The notes beneath the pieces are model-generated. The model was not told the origin of the DNA. It did no database searches and saw only the letters and a list, made by a program, of their open reading frames with translations. A stretch of 64,000 nt of DNA from Photobacterium profundum SS9 (GTDB lineage: Bacteria; Pseudomonadota; Gammaproteobacteria; Enterobacterales; Vibrionaceae). Made by a program: the position numbers and the translations under genes. Below, in pieces: positions 26,192 to 34,490 of the stretch (position 1 is its first letter; each line of letters starts with the position of its first letter). The stretch spans positions 3,113,411 through 3,177,410 of the forward strand of contig NC_006370.1 of the NCBI RefSeq assembly GCF_000196255.1, in the 5' to 3' direction.

Positions 26192-27238
26192 TTATTTTAA
26201 TAATTTTTCTGAGAGGGGAGTTCCAAATTTTATTTTCATATTAGCCCTCTTTCCAAGAATATTAATTAAATTCTTGGGAGGTAAACCAAAACCAGGCCGT
26301 ATACTTTTAACATTTTCACTTGTAAATTCTTCGCCTTCAGCGATATCTTTGACCACATACAGTGAACGACGGAACTTTACATTACCTTTCTCTGCTTCTG
26401 TACGTTCGTAATTCACTTTACCTAACGACTGCCACGCTGTTTTTGCATCTTTACATAACTGAGCTAGCTCTATCGGCTCTAATGAAAAACTATCGTCAGC
26501 CCCGCCACCGCTTCTGTCTAATGTAACGTGTTTCTCTATCAAACACGCACCCAACGCAACAGAAGCAACTGCTGTCGCATTATCAATGGTATGGTCAGAT
26601 AAGCCCGATAGCACATTAAAGCGTGAAGCTATGTCTGAAATGGTGCGAAGGTTATACTGGTCAGCTGGTGCCGGATAACCACTGACACAATGTAAAACAA
26701 CTAACTCTTTACAACCATTTTCTTGCGCAGTTTTAATCGCTTCAGCAATTTCTTCTTTATTCGCCATGCCGGTTGACATGATCATCGGCTTACCGGTTTT
26801 TGCCACGCGTGCGATCAACGGTAAATCGACCAGTTCAAAAGAGGCTATTTTGTAAGCCGGCGCATTTAACTCTTCAAGCAAGTCCACCGCCGTAAAATCA
26901 AACGGGGAGCTAAAGATGGTAATATCTAACTCTTTGGCTTTTTCAAACAAAGTTTGATGCCACTCCCATGGCATATGAGCGCCTTTATAGAGCTCATAAA
27001 GTGTTTGCCCATCCCATAAGCCACCGTGAATTTGAAAGTCTTCACTATCACAATCGATTGTAATGGTTTCATGTGTATAGGTCTGAAGCTTTATCGCATC
27101 AGCACCCGCCTTTTTGGCTTCTTCCATGATCTTAAATGCACGGTTAATATCGCCATTATGATTAGCAGATAGTTCAGCAATAATATAGGGGGGATGTTCA
27201 GGGCCAATTTTTCGGCCATCAATGGTGATAAACGACAT
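26192..27238 (-). CDS. pseI: pseudaminic acid synthase
   Basis: The 348-residue protein is a NeuB-family synthase. It has a TIM-barrel domain (about residues 15-255, with IIAELSANHNGD, ADAIKLQTYT, PMIMSTGMA, GLSDHTIDN and EKHVTLDRS) and a C-terminal SAF/antifreeze-like domain (about 285-345, FRRSLYVVKDIAEGEEFT). The motifs SANHNG and LDRSGGGADDSFSLEP fit PseI, which condenses phosphoenolpyruvate with 6-deoxy-AltdiNAc to give pseudaminic acid, rather than sialic or legionaminic acid synthases. It starts two bases after the pseG-pseH stop. Confidence 0.95.
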   Translation of the reverse strand: MSFITIDGRKIGPEHPPYIIAELSANHNGDINRAFKIMEEAKKAGADAIKLQTYTHETITIDCDSEDFQIHGGLWDGQTLYELYKGAHMPWEWHQTLFEKAKELDITIFSSPFDFTAVDLLEELNAPAYKIASFELVDLPLIARVAKTGKPMIMSTGMANKEEIAEAIKTAQENGCKELVVLHCVSGYPAPADQYNLRTISDIASRFNVLSGLSDHTIDNATAVASVALGACLIEKHVTLDRSGGGADDSFSLEPIELAQLCKDAKTAWQSLGKVNYERTEAEKGNVKFRRSLYVVKDIAEGEEFTSENVKSIRPGFGLPPKNLINILGKRANMKIKFGTPLSEKLLK

Positions 27239-27240
27239 CG

Positions 27241-28803
27241 TTATGATTCCTGATGGGTATTAAAAGGTAAACGTTGGAATTGCTCTTCCGATAGCTGTAT
27301 ATAGCCAGCCCGTGAAAATAATCGTTGTGAAGCAGTGTTTGCTTTCAGTACCGTCGCATTCAGTGTGACATCCGAATGAATCGTATCAAGATACTCAAGC
27401 GCTTTGAGACCAAAACCTTGGCCGTGACAAGCTGGGTCAATAAATATAGAGACAAGATAGTGCCCATGACACTCTCTGTTTAGGCGGACTACGCCCACAG
27501 CGTGTATTTCACCATTTTGCAGCTTATTTTCTAAGATATAAAAATAATGACTGGGCTCTGCAAGCTGTTTTATCATCCAGCTTTGGTGATCTTCCCAGGT
27601 TGGTACCAATGGGTTCAGGGCATACAACCGAGTTTCCGGCATTTGCTGCCAATCAAAAACTAATTGTATATCACCCTTCGTTGCGAACCTGACTGAGAGC
27701 TCCCCACTACGTCCAACGTCATCGGAGGCTGTCATTAATGACTGGATCTCGCGAACAACACGGCGAAGGCCTAGCCCATCACATAACAAAAGGTTACGGA
27801 TTCGATAATCTGAATATTGGTCACATAGCGTATCTAATACCAATGGTAAGCAAGTGCCTATTTTATCAAGTTCAACAGCAATAGACGCTCCGACATCAAT
27901 CAAATTTTGGCTAATCGTTTGTTGGTTGTCGGCCAAGGGGATAATAACATTGGGTAGCCCCATGCAGGCCCGCTCCCAAGAAGTCGTGCCGGGGGCGCCA
28001 ACTGCTACAGTATGATCCAACATCATCTTCGCCATATTCTCGACAAAGTCGTATTGTTTTATCCAGCAACTATGTTCAACGACAAAATCAAGTACCTCGT
28101 CATAGTGAGGTGCTTTTGGGTTGATAACGACTGTTACAAGTTCAATTTGATTTCGACGTTCAGATAGCGCATTAAGTACAGAGAGTGTTGCATTGGGGTT
28201 ATCGACTCCCCCCATTGAAACCATAACTCGGTGTAATCGCGCTGGCTGTTGGATTCGCTCAATAGCCGCTTCCCGTAATTGAGAAAAAAACGGGTTAAGC
28301 AACGCATATTCGCAGCCCAATAACACTTTAGCCGAGGGGGTAACCAAATGTTGGTAAGACGCACTATCCCGACCATATGTCTGATCCAATAAAAGATCAC
28401 AATCGTGATCTCTTACTAAATCATCGATCGCCATTATTTGGCAACCGTAATGTACGCGAACTTGCGATTCCCAGGTTTTATTCAATCCATAGTGATCGAC
28501 GATGACAATATCAACCGCTTCAACCAGCTCTATAAAACTGAGCGCGTCAACCTCTTCGGAAACCTGAAGCCAAGCTTGATAATCTGCAGTATGTTTGGGC
28601 TCTTGCCATTGTTCAGGTTGAATCAACTCACGCACACTGAAGCCTTGCGAGCGCACAAAATCAATCATGTCACCCGCCTGCGCTCGAGAGGCAAATAGTA
28701 CAATATGCCCCTCTTTGCGTAGTTCTTTTGCCAACACCAAGCAACGCATCACATGTCCGCTACCGATATGGCGAGAGGCGTCCACTCGAATAGCTATTTT
28801 CAT
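27241..28803 (-). CDS. pseG: PseG-PseH fusion: UDP-sugar hydrolase plus N-acetyltransferase of Pse synthesis
   Basis: The 520-residue protein joins two enzymes that are usually separate. Residues 1 to about 345 are PseG (KIAIRVDASRHIGSGHVMRCL, IVDHYGL, SMGGVDNPNATL, GAPGTTSWERACMGLPNVI), a GT-B-fold hydrolase that removes UDP from the 2,4-diacetamido altrose intermediate. Residues about 368-515 form a GNAT domain with the acetyl-CoA signature IFIDPACHGQGFGLKALEYL and LKANTASQRLFSRAGY, matching the PseH N-acetyltransferase. No separate pseH is present, so the fusion completes the pathway. The start overlaps the pseF stop by 4 bases. Confidence 0.93.
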   Translation of the reverse strand: MKIAIRVDASRHIGSGHVMRCLVLAKELRKEGHIVLFASRAQAGDMIDFVRSQGFSVRELIQPEQWQEPKHTADYQAWLQVSEEVDALSFIELVEAVDIVIVDHYGLNKTWESQVRVHYGCQIMAIDDLVRDHDCDLLLDQTYGRDSASYQHLVTPSAKVLLGCEYALLNPFFSQLREAAIERIQQPARLHRVMVSMGGVDNPNATLSVLNALSERRNQIELVTVVINPKAPHYDEVLDFVVEHSCWIKQYDFVENMAKMMLDHTVAVGAPGTTSWERACMGLPNVIIPLADNQQTISQNLIDVGASIAVELDKIGTCLPLVLDTLCDQYSDYRIRNLLLCDGLGLRRVVREIQSLMTASDDVGRSGELSVRFATKGDIQLVFDWQQMPETRLYALNPLVPTWEDHQSWMIKQLAEPSHYFYILENKLQNGEIHAVGVVRLNRECHGHYLVSIFIDPACHGQGFGLKALEYLDTIHSDVTLNATVLKANTASQRLFSRAGYIQLSEEQFQRLPFNTHQES

Positions 28804-29498
28804 TGGATATCCTTGGACTGAAGTGCTGAAAACAAGACTTCAGCATTCTTCCAATCTTCAGGCGTATCTATATCCTGAACTTCATTACGGGGAAGCAGTA
28901 CTGCAAACGACCGGTTTGAAAAAATTGGAAGACCGGTTAAAAAAGCATCTGCCGTTCCCCAATAAAACTGACCAGCATCATGGTACGCTTCTTCCAGATC
29001 TTGCGAGCGAGTATTCATGTGCTCAGGCATGAACATCTCAACAGTTCCTTCAGGGGTCAGCTTGAGTGCCCGCTGAATTGGAAACGGAAAAGATGTTGCA
29101 CTAAAAGCGTAATCGTACGTCCCTTTTTTCAATGCCTCCAAACCACAAGCTAGCGCTTTTGATTGCACAAACGGTGCTGTTGCATAAATACAACACGCAT
29201 GGTCTATAACTTCACCTTGATTCTGGTACCAATGCAATGCATGTTTAATAACATCCATTGTGGTCGCATAATCATCAGCGATATCTGCAGGACGGATAAA
29301 GGGAACGTCTGCGCCATATTGTTGAGCAATGTCTGCAATTTCTTGATCATCCGTCGAAACAATAACCTGATCAAAACAACCCGACTTAAGCGCAGCTTCA
29401 ATAGAATAGGCAATCATTGGCTTGCCATAAAAATGCTTAATGTTCTTTTTCGGGATCCGTTTACTTCCGCCTCGCGCAGGAATAATCGCAATTCGCAC
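28800..29498 (-). CDS. pseF: pseudaminic acid cytidylyltransferase
   Basis: The 232-residue protein begins RIAIIPARGGSKRIPKKNIKHFYGKPMI, the nucleotide-binding motif of CMP-sialic-acid-type synthetases. It also has IVSTDDQEIADIAQQYGADVPFIRP and DAGQFYWG further on, as in PseF. It activates pseudaminic acid with CTP to CMP-Pse, the donor for glycosyltransferases. The start overlaps the pseC stop by one base (TAATG type arrangement). Confidence 0.95.
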   Translation of the reverse strand: MRIAIIPARGGSKRIPKKNIKHFYGKPMIAYSIEAALKSGCFDQVIVSTDDQEIADIAQQYGADVPFIRPADIADDYATTMDVIKHALHWYQNQGEVIDHACCIYATAPFVQSKALACGLEALKKGTYDYAFSATSFPFPIQRALKLTPEGTVEMFMPEHMNTRSQDLEEAYHDAGQFYWGTADAFLTGLPIFSNRSFAVLLPRNEVQDIDTPEDWKNAEVLFSALQSKDIQ

Positions 29499-30676
29499 TA
29501 TTTGGTCTCCAATAATACCTGACGAAGAACACGAACAACTTCATCTTGCTGCTGCTCCGTCATTAAATGGAACATTGGCAAAGAAATCGCATTATGATAA
29601 TAATCTTCTGCATGAGGGTAATCACCGTGTTTAAACCCCATATCTTGGTAATATGGTTGAGTATGCACTGGAATATAGTGAAGGTTCACCCCAATACCAT
29701 TATTTCGAAGTGCATCAAAAACTTCACGGTGCGTCTTTGTGATTGCGTCTAGATTTAAACGGATCACATATAAATGCAACCCTGAATAAGTATTAGGCAA
29801 TTGGTATGGACGAGTAACAGGAAGCTCGACCAATAGTTGATTATAACGATCAGCTAAGCGGTGCCTAGCTGTCACAAAATCACTCAAGCGGGTCATCTGA
29901 CTAACCCCCAAGGCTGCTTGCAACTCAGTCATCCGATAATTGTAACCAAGCTCTACTTGCTGGTAATACCATCCACCGTGTGATTCTTCAGTCATCAAAG
30001 ACTCATCACGAGTAATACCATGACTACGGAATAAAGCCATTTTTTCAGCTAATTCTACACTATTGGTCAGTGCTGCTCCGCCTTCGGCTGTCGTCACAAT
30101 TTTCACGGGATGAAAACTAAACACCGTAATATCTGAGTATTCACAGTTGCCCACAGGTTTACTGTCATATTTGCCCCCAATAGCATGAGATGCATCTTCA
30201 ATTATAGCAAAACCATACTGGTCCGCTAACCTTCGAATCGCTTTCATGTCACAAGGCTGACCACATAAGTGAACAGGAACAACCACTTTTGGCAGGCAAT
30301 TGTTTTGTTGTGCTAGCTTCAGTTTGGTTTCAAGCGATACTGGACACATATTATATGTCTTTGGATCGATATCGACAAAATCAACCTGAGCGCCACAATA
30401 AAGACCACAATTAGCAGAAGCGACAAATGTAACCGGTGTCGTCCATAACCAATCACCATTGCCTAGCCCTAATGAAAGGCAAGCAATATGTAATGCTGAT
30501 GTAGCACTATTGACTGCCAACGCATATTCCGCACCTGTAAAGTCAGTAAGCGCTTTTTCAAATGCAGGCACTTGAGGCCCTTGCGTTAAAAAATCAGATT
30601 GCAATACGCTAATAACAGCATCGATATCTTGTTGGGTTATTTCTTGTTTACCATATGGGATCACAGGATTACTCAC
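29498..30676 (-). CDS. pseC: UDP-4-keto-sugar aminotransferase of Pse synthesis
   Basis: The 392-residue protein is a DegT/DnrJ/EryC1-family PLP aminotransferase. Visible are the IPYGKQEITQQDIDAV start, VNSATSALHIA, EDASHAIGGKY, the PLP-lysine motif SFHPVKIVTTAEGGA near residue 185 and LGYNYRMTELQAALG. PseC transfers an amino group from glutamate to the 4-keto product of PseB. The start overlaps the pseB stop by 4 bases, so the two are coupled. Confidence 0.96.
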   Translation of the reverse strand: MSNPVIPYGKQEITQQDIDAVISVLQSDFLTQGPQVPAFEKALTDFTGAEYALAVNSATSALHIACLSLGLGNGDWLWTTPVTFVASANCGLYCGAQVDFVDIDPKTYNMCPVSLETKLKLAQQNNCLPKVVVPVHLCGQPCDMKAIRRLADQYGFAIIEDASHAIGGKYDSKPVGNCEYSDITVFSFHPVKIVTTAEGGAALTNSVELAEKMALFRSHGITRDESLMTEESHGGWYYQQVELGYNYRMTELQAALGVSQMTRLSDFVTARHRLADRYNQLLVELPVTRPYQLPNTYSGLHLYVIRLNLDAITKTHREVFDALRNNGIGVNLHYIPVHTQPYYQDMGFKHGDYPHAEDYYHNAISLPMFHLMTEQQQDEVVRVLRQVLLETK

Positions 30677-31686
30677 ACTTCAAAGTTAGGATCAACATGC
30701 TCTTTAATTAATTCACGAATACCTTCAACCGTTTCCCATTCAGTATTTGTACCCGAATTATATTTAAACCCAAACGGTACTTTTTCTGCCTTATGGTGAT
30801 TCATATAGTCCGCTTCAGTATATGTGTACGAAACAGACGGTAAAATTGCGTAATAAGGACCGAGATCAATTGTATTCAACGAATCAGTGTCAGTTATCAT
30901 TTCTTCATGCAATTTTTCACCAGGACGGATACCAACATCACGCGTTGTACATTCTGGAGCTACGGCTGTTGCTACATCAAGAATTTTGTATGATGGGATT
31001 TTGGGAATGAATATTTCCCCGCCAAGATGATTGCCAAGCGCAAACATAACAAGGTTCACACCATCTTGAAGTGAAATATTAAATCGGGTCATTTCAGGGT
31101 GTGTAATCGGTAAGACTCCATTTTCTTTTTTACTTAAGAAAAATGGGATCACAGAGCCTCGAGAGCCCATCACATTTCCGTAACGAACGACACTAAAGCG
31201 AATATCTTTTGAACCACGGATATTATTCGCAGCGGCAAACAATTTATCTGATGCTAATTTTGTTGCACCATAAAGGTTAATGGGTGCACAAGCTTTATCC
31301 GTCGATAAAGCCACAACATCTTTAACACCACAGGCTAAAGCTGCATGAATAACATTTTCAGCGCCATCAATATTAGTACGGATGCACTCTGTTGGATTAT
31401 ACTCAGCAGTATCTACTTGCTTAATAGCAGCTGCATGAATAATGACATCAACACCTTCACATGCTTGAGTTAGGCGCTCTTTATCACGCACATCACCAAT
31501 AAAAAAACGTAATTGAGGGTAATCATAAGATGGATACTGTTGCTTAATAATTGATTGTTTTAACTCATCTCGTGAATAAATGATGATTTTTTTCACATCC
31601 GTATATCGTTCTAAAATCGTTTTGATAAATTGCTTACCAAATGAACCAGTGCCACCTGTAATTAGAACGGTTTTATTATTTAACAT
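30673..31686 (-). CDS. pseB: UDP-GlcNAc 4,6-dehydratase (inverting), first enzyme of Pse synthesis
   Basis: The 337-residue SDR protein starts MLNNKTVLITGGTGSFGKQF and has HAAAIKQVDTAEYNP, the active-site STDKACAPINLYGATK (YxxxK) and RYGNVMGSRGSVIPFF. This is the soluble PseB/FlaA1 type, without the membrane domain of the WbpM-like protein at 13781. It removes water from UDP-GlcNAc and inverts C5. It is the first gene after the second JUMPstart/ops element, so the whole Pse pathway (pseB-C-F-GH-I) is under RfaH-type control. Confidence 0.96.
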   Translation of the reverse strand: MLNNKTVLITGGTGSFGKQFIKTILERYTDVKKIIIYSRDELKQSIIKQQYPSYDYPQLRFFIGDVRDKERLTQACEGVDVIIHAAAIKQVDTAEYNPTECIRTNIDGAENVIHAALACGVKDVVALSTDKACAPINLYGATKLASDKLFAAANNIRGSKDIRFSVVRYGNVMGSRGSVIPFFLSKKENGVLPITHPEMTRFNISLQDGVNLVMFALGNHLGGEIFIPKIPSYKILDVATAVAPECTTRDVGIRPGEKLHEEMITDTDSLNTIDLGPYYAILPSVSYTYTEADYMNHHKAEKVPFGFKYNSGTNTEWETVEGIRELIKEHVDPNFEV

Positions 31687-31804
31687 CTATTTACCTTAAA
31701 GATCATTCATTTACCTTAAAATTATTGGGTAAATGTTATTTTAGTTCTGAAGTATAATTAGTATCTTTGAGGGTTGATTAAAGCCCCAAAATACAAATTT
31801 GAAA

Positions 31805-31841
31805 TACGCTACCGCCATGGAGTAACACACCTCCCCAGCAG
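31805..31841 (-). promoter_or_regulatory. second JUMPstart/ops element, pse operon leader
   Basis: On the minus strand the segment begins CTGCTGGGGAGGTGTG and ends with the ops core GGCGGTAGCGTA (31805-31816), which differs from the wza copy only at the last base. The upstream part fits the JUMPstart consensus more loosely. It lies about 120 bases before the pseB start, like the first copy before wza. It predicts RfaH-dependent transcription of the long leftward operon down to 17868. Confidence 0.88.
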
Positions 31842-31962
31842 ATAACCAAATTGTAAACCATGCAATTTTATCACATATTAAACATAACAATAAGAAACAA
31901 TTTAAGTGGGTTAAATCAATGATTTAACTTGCACTGTGAACGAATTGTCACTCACAATACGG

Positions 31963-33210
31963 TCATAACTCCACGAATAATCGCTCTATTACTCGTTGAC
32001 TTGATTGCCCATCCTCTAGGGGATTAAATACATGATTGAAATTTTTGTGATCAATGTGCTTTTGAGTCGATTTTAATGCATGCACCAAACCATCTATTTC
32101 GCTCACTATTTCACCAGGAAGTTCTTTTTCAATGTCAAGGTAAAAACCGCGAGCCTCATTTTCATAATGTTCACGATCATACATATAAAAGTAAATAGGT
32201 CTATTTAACAAAGCATAGTCAAAGAATACACTTGAATAATCCGTTACTAATACATCAGAGATCAAATATAAATCGTTTACATTATTGTACTCTGAAACAT
32301 CAATGAAACGCTTACTTGCTTGATTCGTACTGGTAAAATAATGCCCTCTAAATAAAAAGACAACACTATCATCAAAATTATCAGTGAATTTGTTATTTTC
32401 AAGCGGATTATCAAAGTAGTAATTTAGGCCAGATACTGAAAACTGTTTATCACGCCAAGTCGGGGCATATAAAACTACTCTCTTGTCTCTATCAATATTC
32501 AGTTTATCTTTAATATCGTTAATTTTCTGAAGATTATTCTTATCATTAACTAACTCATCATTTCTTGGATACCCAAGTTCAATAATTTTTTCTTCAGGTA
32601 AATTAAAACTTGAACAAAAGCGTTTTGACGCATACTCACTCGGTGACAAAAATAAATTATATCTTATAGAATCCGTATGATAACTAAAACGCATTCCTTC
32701 CATACTTGTTGTAGAGTGACTACCAACCTCAATATCAAGTCCTAATTTTTTTAATGGTGTTCCATGCCAGCATTGAACGTATTTCTGCTCATTTTTTTTG
32801 TATAATCGGAACGGTAATCGACAATTTGTAATCCAATATTTTGATGATGCATATACATCATCGTATTGCTTCGTGCCATAAATCACTACTTTTGTATTTT
32901 TGTATTTTAACAGTTCAGACATTAACGGGTGGTTATCTGAGTTTAGTACCCAATAAAATTGATAGCCATTATATTCATTATATAATTCTTTATACAATGC
33001 CCATGGTGAGTCACATACATTTTTTCCTTGAAAGCATTCAAAGACAAATTTATTTGGGTTAACCCGAGTTGAGTGATATTTTGAACGAAATTTAACTTGT
33101 GCAATAAACACAACAATTTTCTTTATTAATAAATCAAGAATATCATTACTTGATAGCTTATGTTTAATATACGAAACTGCTCGCTTATTGATAGTCATTA
33201 TAATTTTCAT
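31963..33210 (-). CDS. CDP-glycerol glycerophosphotransferase family protein
   Basis: The 415-residue protein shows the PF04464 motifs CWHGTPLKKLGLDIE near residue 147, LGYPRNDELV near 213, YAPTWRDKQFS near 248 and DVLVTDYSSVFFDYALLNRPIYFY near 325. It is predicted to transfer a polyol-phosphate to the surface glycan at the cytoplasmic membrane face. It sits upstream of the pse JUMPstart element, so it has its own promoter in the 33211-33764 region and would read into the leader. An ATG at codon 5 is an alternative start. It is the third intact or partial copy of the family in the window. Confidence 0.88.
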   Translation of the reverse strand: MKIIMTINKRAVSYIKHKLSSNDILDLLIKKIVVFIAQVKFRSKYHSTRVNPNKFVFECFQGKNVCDSPWALYKELYNEYNGYQFYWVLNSDNHPLMSELLKYKNTKVVIYGTKQYDDVYASSKYWITNCRLPFRLYKKNEQKYVQCWHGTPLKKLGLDIEVGSHSTTSMEGMRFSYHTDSIRYNLFLSPSEYASKRFCSSFNLPEEKIIELGYPRNDELVNDKNNLQKINDIKDKLNIDRDKRVVLYAPTWRDKQFSVSGLNYYFDNPLENNKFTDNFDDSVVFLFRGHYFTSTNQASKRFIDVSEYNNVNDLYLISDVLVTDYSSVFFDYALLNRPIYFYMYDREHYENEARGFYLDIEKELPGEIVSEIDGLVHALKSTQKHIDHKNFNHVFNPLEDGQSSQRVIERLFVEL

Positions 33211-33764
33211 TCTTTAATTGTCACCGACCGTTAGACAGAAAATCAGTCGCTTTAAGTTTTCTCAATTATACACGACATTAATTACATATACTGAATTTTA
33301 ATAATTATGAGTATCACAAATCAAGCTAACCTCGTGTTATGTTTGAATTTGCTTCAATTTGCTTTACTTTTTTAGCATTTATTGATAGGTGTTCATCTCA
33401 TATTTAATGAGCAGCTACTTTAATAATAATTAAACACCCATATTATTAGCCGATTTAAAGACCAATGCCTTTCAGTTCAGTAGCCAAATGATTGCTGATA
33501 AGAGCTGAGCCTTAATCCATTGAAAAAGCAACCAGCTAACTCATCACTCTAACTAGTAATGTCCACCTACAATTCGCAACTGACAATGCAACATGTACAG
33601 ATACTAGGTTCATCTGATCAGTTATTTATTCATACAGGTGTCAGTACACAAATAAATCATGAGCTAAATTCATGCATAGAGTTTTTTCTTTCATTTTTAT
33701 ATGACTAAAATCTCAAATATAATCTGTACATCTTGTTTTTTACCTTCTTACGTAGATTTTTCTC
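33211..33764. other. gene-free segment at the right edge of the polysaccharide island
   Basis: About 550 AT-rich bases separate the leftward transferase gene from the rightward TRIC-family gene. It should contain both divergent promoters. No open frame, RNA gene, ops core or mobile-element end was recognised on either strand. Confidence 0.6.
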
Positions 33765-34412
33765 ATGCTTTTAACAACTCTCTATATTATTGGTATTACT
33801 GCTGAAGCGATGACAGGTGCTTTGGCTGCGGGCAAGCGTCACATGGATTGGTTTGGTGTTATGTTGGTGGCGAGTGCGACAGCTATTGGTGGTGGTACGG
33901 TGCGTGATGTTTTGTTGGGTCACTACCCTCTTGGCTGGGTGGCAAATCCACAGTATTTGGTTATCACTTGCCTCGCGGGTTTGTTAACGACTGTGATTGC
34001 TAAATGGGTTATTCGATTCCATAAAATTTTCATTATCTTGGATGCGATAGGCTTAATTGTGTTCAGTATTATCGGCTGTCGTGTCGCGATGGACATGGGA
34101 TTACCAGCAATTATCTGTATTGTCTCGGCAGTTGTTACAGGCGTGTTTGGTGGTTTGTTACGAGATTTGATTACTCGTCGTCAACCGATGGTGTTGCACA
34201 AGGAATTATATGCCTCGGTTGCATTACTGGCAGGTGTAATGTATTTCGGCATGATGTATTTTGCAGTACCTGAACTGATCACCACAATCGCTACACTAGC
34301 CGTAGGCTTCACAGCACGTATGGCTGCGGTGCAATTACGCTGGCGTTTGCCTGTGTTTAAGTTAGAAGAAACGAGTAACGAGATGCGAGTGGCAAGGGGT
34401 GAAAGTAAGTAA
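33765..34412 (+). CDS. TRIC/UPF0126-family membrane channel protein (YicG-like)
   Basis: The 215-residue inner-membrane protein has seven hydrophobic segments in two related halves, each with a glycine-rich kinked motif: GGGTVRDVLLG near residue 47 and GGLLRDLITRR near residue 133. These are typical of the UPF0126/TRIC family, whose bacterial members form trimeric cation channels. The last residues (EETSNEMRVARGESK) are encoded by a tandem repeat of ACGAGTA-like units, so the C-terminal tail may have been changed by repeat invasion. It converges on aroC. Confidence 0.88.
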   Translation: MLLTTLYIIGITAEAMTGALAAGKRHMDWFGVMLVASATAIGGGTVRDVLLGHYPLGWVANPQYLVITCLAGLLTTVIAKWVIRFHKIFIILDAIGLIVFSIIGCRVAMDMGLPAIICIVSAVVTGVFGGLLRDLITRRQPMVLHKELYASVALLAGVMYFGMMYFAVPELITTIATLAVGFTARMAAVQLRWRLPVFKLEETSNEMRVARGESK

Positions 34413-34485
34413 CGAGTAGCAAATAACGAGTAGCGAGGGACCAAACAACCTCGTTACTCGACACTAACAACCTCGGCACTCGAGT
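34371..34485. repeat. cluster of ACGAGTA/GCGAG short repeats with hairpin between convergent genes
   Basis: Units such as ACGAGTAACGAG, AACGAGTAGC and ACGAGTAGCGAGG recur from inside the 3' end of the TRIC gene to just before the aroC stop. CGAGTAGCGAGG (34427-34438) pairs with CCTCGTTACTCG (34449-34460) with one mismatch, so the cluster forms a hairpin that may end transcription from both sides. Confidence 0.75.
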
Positions 34486-34490
34486 ATAAG

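Noticed and set aside
25917..26411. 164-residue hydrophobic frame on the plus strand
   Set aside because: It is antisense to the pyruvyl transferase coiled coil and the end of pseI, whose Lys/Glu codons read as Phe/Leu in reverse. It crosses a strong palindrome.
33211..33764. Possible remnant insertion sequence at the edge of the polysaccharide island
   Set aside because: No inverted ends, transposase fragments or target duplication could be recognised.
34371..34485. Short ACGAGTA repeats as a possible CRISPR or phage attachment site
   Set aside because: Units are too short and irregular, with no cas genes, integrase or tRNA nearby.
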